NCBI GenBank assembly: GCA_001936135.1
Contig: CP012816.1
Coordinates: 3,841,501 to 3,905,500, forward strand
Reading direction: 5' to 3'
Length of the DNA stretch: 64,000 nucleotides
From: Saccharomycopsis fibuligera x Saccharomycopsis cf. fibuligera
Lineage: Eukaryota; Ascomycota; Saccharomycetes; Ascoideales; Saccharomycopsidaceae
Under the pieces are notes generated by a model. That model saw only the letters and a program-made list of their open reading frames with translations, did not search any database and was not told where the DNA came from. Below are positions 61,269-64,000 of the stretch, in pieces. Every line of letters begins with the position of its first letter. The stretch's first letter is position 1. Position numbers and translations under genes: made by a program.

Positions 61269-62264
61269 TGCTTCTTTCGAAGATATTTTGAAAGTATATG
61301 TCAGTGCTTTTAGAGCTTTACTGTACTTCTGTAGAATGTGGGGGAGCAAAACAATAGTTAGATTACAAGATATCAACTACCATAATATGCATGCTCGGCG
61401 AATTATGCGGAGGTTTGCATTAACATACAGAGAAACGGCGACGAGACATAGGAATGTTCAAAAAATCCAATATCTGTTGTGGTCTTTACCTTGCGGTTAT
61501 ATTTAGCAACAAGGCTATGTCTGAATAGTTTACTATTGTTATTGACTGTGTATTATTATCGTCTGCTGACTAGGAATTGGTTGACGTTGTCGGTTGCTTT
61601 CTCGCAACGACTCTTACTGCATTTTAAGAAAAAGTTACAATCGGCAGATATTTCTAAAATTTGGCAGTAAAAACCAAAAGCAATATAAAGTTAGTTTGTA
61701 TTCATAATTATACCAGTTTCATGTTTTTTTGTTTTTCCCTTACAAAACAGTTTTCCAGGTTGTGTAAATCAAAACACTTCAAGCATATTGTATCCATTTT
61801 CTTGGCAAATATATTCAACAAACTGCATATAAACAGAGCTTTAACAAGATATTTAGACTTATGCTGTCAATATTTGTTTTTATTTACTAGGTTTGCGCTT
61901 GGTAGATAATATCCATCTTACCCAAATTCAATACCATTAACAATCCACCACTTGTGGTCTTATTTAGCTAGGGTGCCTTTTAGGACGATTTATTCGCATG
62001 TCGTTGATCCCCTCCAATGGAAAAGGATTTCGCAAGTCTAGTGGTTTTAAAATAAAATTAAATTTACTGATGGAGATATTAACAACCTTTACCCATTCCA
62101 TGCGGTATTTTGTATCGGTTAGATGTATCGACAAGTGCCACAATTCATGATCGAGCAAATGTTTATGAATTGTCGAAAAATGAACGCTAATCAGAGAATT
62201 GCATAGTCGAAACAATAGCAAGAACTACTTATATCACTATCTATATGTCTACAAGGTTCATCTC

Positions 62265-62290
62265 AAAAAAAAAAAAAAAAAAAAAAAAAA
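62265..62290. repeat. poly(A) tract, 26 nt
   Basis: Pure A run just beyond the POL31 3' end. Confidence 0.9.
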
Positions 62291-62403
62291 GAAAAAAAAA
62301 GACTACCAATCAAAATATTATTTCACTTCATACGCAATTATAGAACTACCCATTGGGGGGACATAAAAATGCTAACTGAGAATTATTAACCATTCAGTAT
62401 ATA

Positions 62404-63897
62404 CTAAGCCACCTTTACAATCTGCGCTTCTAAAGTTTTAACATCTAGTAAAACTATCTCACCCGTTTCGCTAAATCTCGGCACCGATAACACTCTGACT
62501 TGGACCTTTTTGTCGTTTTCGGCAGTTAGGTTAATCAATCTGGACTCAAAACCAGGTTGGTTTCCGGCAAAGTAGACATGTGGTGTCTCTGTCAACGTGA
62601 ATGGATCCTTGTCCTTAAAAGGATAAGTCCAAAGAGTATCAGGTGCTGAGGGGATAATGTTTTGCCACTTTATGGTAGCTTCCAAAATATCTGCATGTAA
62701 TTTTATCTGTTTCAACTTTTCATCGCCCTCCAAAATTTCCAAACCCTCAGCCGAAGACAAAGACGACAGCAGCTGGTTAACGTTTTCAAATTTGTAATAT
62801 GGAACAGTGTATTTTAATAGATCGTTGATGTTTTGTCCTCCGCTACCAAGAAATCTTGTGCCATCAATTTCAAACCAGCTTGGGTTTGTCAAAGATCTAA
62901 AGTTTGCACTTTGTGGGCTACCACTATTGTTTACCAAATACTTCTTATTTTTTTTAAAAAAAGCAGAATGAAGAGGCTGTTGGGGAAATATAGCTTCGGC
63001 TGGATCGGTATCCCCTGGAAGAATATCAACAGAGATACTTGAAAGTAGTTCATTAATAAACGTATCAATAATTGACATTGCCTTGGAGTTATACTTAGAC
63101 TTAGTTTTAGTACCATAGAATTTCTGTCCATCTTTTTCATGTGTCATGGCCAATGTCTTTGTGGAGTTGCCAGCAATAATAAGCCTACTTATCTGTTTGG
63201 AAAAGTCGCCAACTTGGCCATTACCTAACTCTCCCAACAAAAATTCTTTCAATAACTCAAGCCGTATTGGATTGAAGTTCTCTGGGTCGATTTCCAATCC
63301 TGAGATTATGGCAATTTTGTTATTTGAAACGAAAGATAGTGGCCGCTCAATCTGTTGCGATACCCCTGGATATATCACATCAAGCACTTTGAACAGGCCC
63401 GCTTCGATTTCAATTCCTAAGACACCTATAACATTACCTGTTACAAAGATTGAATTTTTAATTAAGTCGCCATCAAGCTGCACTCTACCGCTTTCATCTT
63501 CAAGCATCAACAAGTCGCTATCAGGGTCTGAATAACTTGGTTTTAATGGGGGAGGAACCCCGTAGGCTCCAATAGCCACATCATCAAGGATATTTGGCTT
63601 ATACTGCATTTCACAGTAAGTGAGTCCTATAACCCAGCACGGTTCATTATTTTTTATGTCAAGCACTTTTTCGGTATGATACACTTGGACCCCGTTGATT
63701 TTTTTATGGTCCCATTTCTTGTTTGCATATGCAAACACCCTTGGTCTGAGGGTATTGAGACGATTCAGATAAATATGAAAAAATTGGTTATGAAAGCTTC
63801 GGTTCTGATAACTGATACGGAACTCATCATGTTTCTTGTATTTGAGAGGTACTTCTGATTTGTGACGCACAATGCCAATACTATCTGAGGTCGTCAT
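62404..63897 (-). CDS. POL31: DNA polymerase delta small subunit Pol31 (p50)
   Basis: 497 aa. Pol31 bridges catalytic Pol3 and Pol32 in the lagging-strand polymerase and also serves polymerase zeta. The N-terminus (YQNRSFHNQFFHIYLNRLNTLRPRV) and the OB-fold region (about 40-190, with GNVIGVLGIEI) match the family. The C-terminal half is the inactive calcineurin-like phosphoesterase domain, with ILPGDTDPAEAIFPQQPLH and FLGSGGQNINDLLKY. Length is normal. About 100 bp of its upstream region remain in the window. Confidence 0.93.
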   Translation of the reverse strand: MTTSDSIGIVRHKSEVPLKYKKHDEFRISYQNRSFHNQFFHIYLNRLNTLRPRVFAYANKKWDHKKINGVQVYHTEKVLDIKNNEPCWVIGLTYCEMQYKPNILDDVAIGAYGVPPPLKPSYSDPDSDLLMLEDESGRVQLDGDLIKNSIFVTGNVIGVLGIEIEAGLFKVLDVIYPGVSQQIERPLSFVSNNKIAIISGLEIDPENFNPIRLELLKEFLLGELGNGQVGDFSKQISRLIIAGNSTKTLAMTHEKDGQKFYGTKTKSKYNSKAMSIIDTFINELLSSISVDILPGDTDPAEAIFPQQPLHSAFFKKNKKYLVNNSGSPQSANFRSLTNPSWFEIDGTRFLGSGGQNINDLLKYTVPYYKFENVNQLLSSLSSAEGLEILEGDEKLKQIKLHADILEATIKWQNIIPSAPDTLWTYPFKDKDPFTLTETPHVYFAGNQPGFESRLINLTAENDKKVQVRVLSVPRFSETGEIVLLDVKTLEAQIVKVA

Positions 63898-64000
63898 GCT
63901 GGCTACTTGGACAAATGAGCTTACAGCAGCAATTGAGGTGAAATTGTCACAAGGAAACTATAATCTGTTAAATACCTTGTTATGAAATCCTATTGATGAT
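63898..64000. other. POL31 upstream sequence, window end
   Basis: Short promoter-proximal sequence cut by the window edge. No site recognised. Confidence 0.5.

Larger units (their letters stand above)
61119..62403. other. Region between secreted precursor E and POL31
   Basis: 1.3 kb, the upstream region of E and 3' flank of POL31. Contains TATATAAA (61261-61268, minus) and a 26-nt A tract (62265-62290). The short open frames at 61288-61909 are not protein-like. Confidence 0.5.

Overview
This 64 kb window is yeast nuclear chromosomal DNA. Genes are dense and mostly intronless. The few introns carry GTAAGT/GTATGT-type donors and TACTAAC-like branch points. The set is ascomycete (ENO1, MEX67, RVB1, MMM1, PCT1, YAH1, MSM1, POL31, eIF4E). 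CTG codons are almost absent: I found none in ENO1 and one in MEX67. Together with Candida-type small secreted proteins this points to the CTG (Ser) clade, perhaps near Lodderomyces/Candida parapsilosis. The species cannot be fixed from the sequence alone. Pure A/T homopolymers of 20-40 nt are unusually common.

Layout. 0.5-4.5 kb: a large Q-rich zinc-cluster regulator (-) whose third zinc-binding Cys is Ser, behind a 3.1 kb upstream region. 7.7-11.5 kb: GDE1 (-), divergent from MEX67 (+, 12.8-14.7 kb). 14.3-16.9 kb: a GC-rich island holding a tRNA-Asn, tandem repeats and the promoter and 5' half of ENO1. 18.0-20.8 kb: a possible spliced small gene and the mitochondrial ABC1/UbiB-type protein CQD1 (-). 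20.8-26.1 kb: a 5.3 kb gene-free stretch before an MFS sugar-porter gene (+). 28.6-30 kb: RVB1 (-). 32.0-32.8 kb: a spliced Kre1-like GPI-anchored wall protein. 34.5-35.1 kb: eIF4E (-).

35.8-46.2 kb: three tandem genes (-) and a fourth (+) beyond a TPR protein (Ypp1/TTC7-like). All encode small secreted proteins with a signal peptide, a Gly/Ala-rich hydrophobic core and a Ser/Thr/Ala-rich tail; three have a Kex2-type Lys-Arg site. A fifth secreted precursor at 60.7-61.1 kb has a chain of dibasic sites releasing short peptides. I recognise none of them, and they are the best candidates for something undescribed here.

46.5-64 kb: a CobW-type GTPase with a long acidic insert, MMM1, a Csc1/TMEM63-type membrane protein, PCT1, an unrecognised CDK-site-rich protein with a 24-nt first exon, spliced MSM1, spliced YAH1 and POL31. 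MMM1 and PCT1 belong to ER-mitochondria lipid biology; CQD1, MSM1 and YAH1 are mitochondrial. Nothing suggests an operon. No transposon, CRISPR array or virus-derived sequence was seen.
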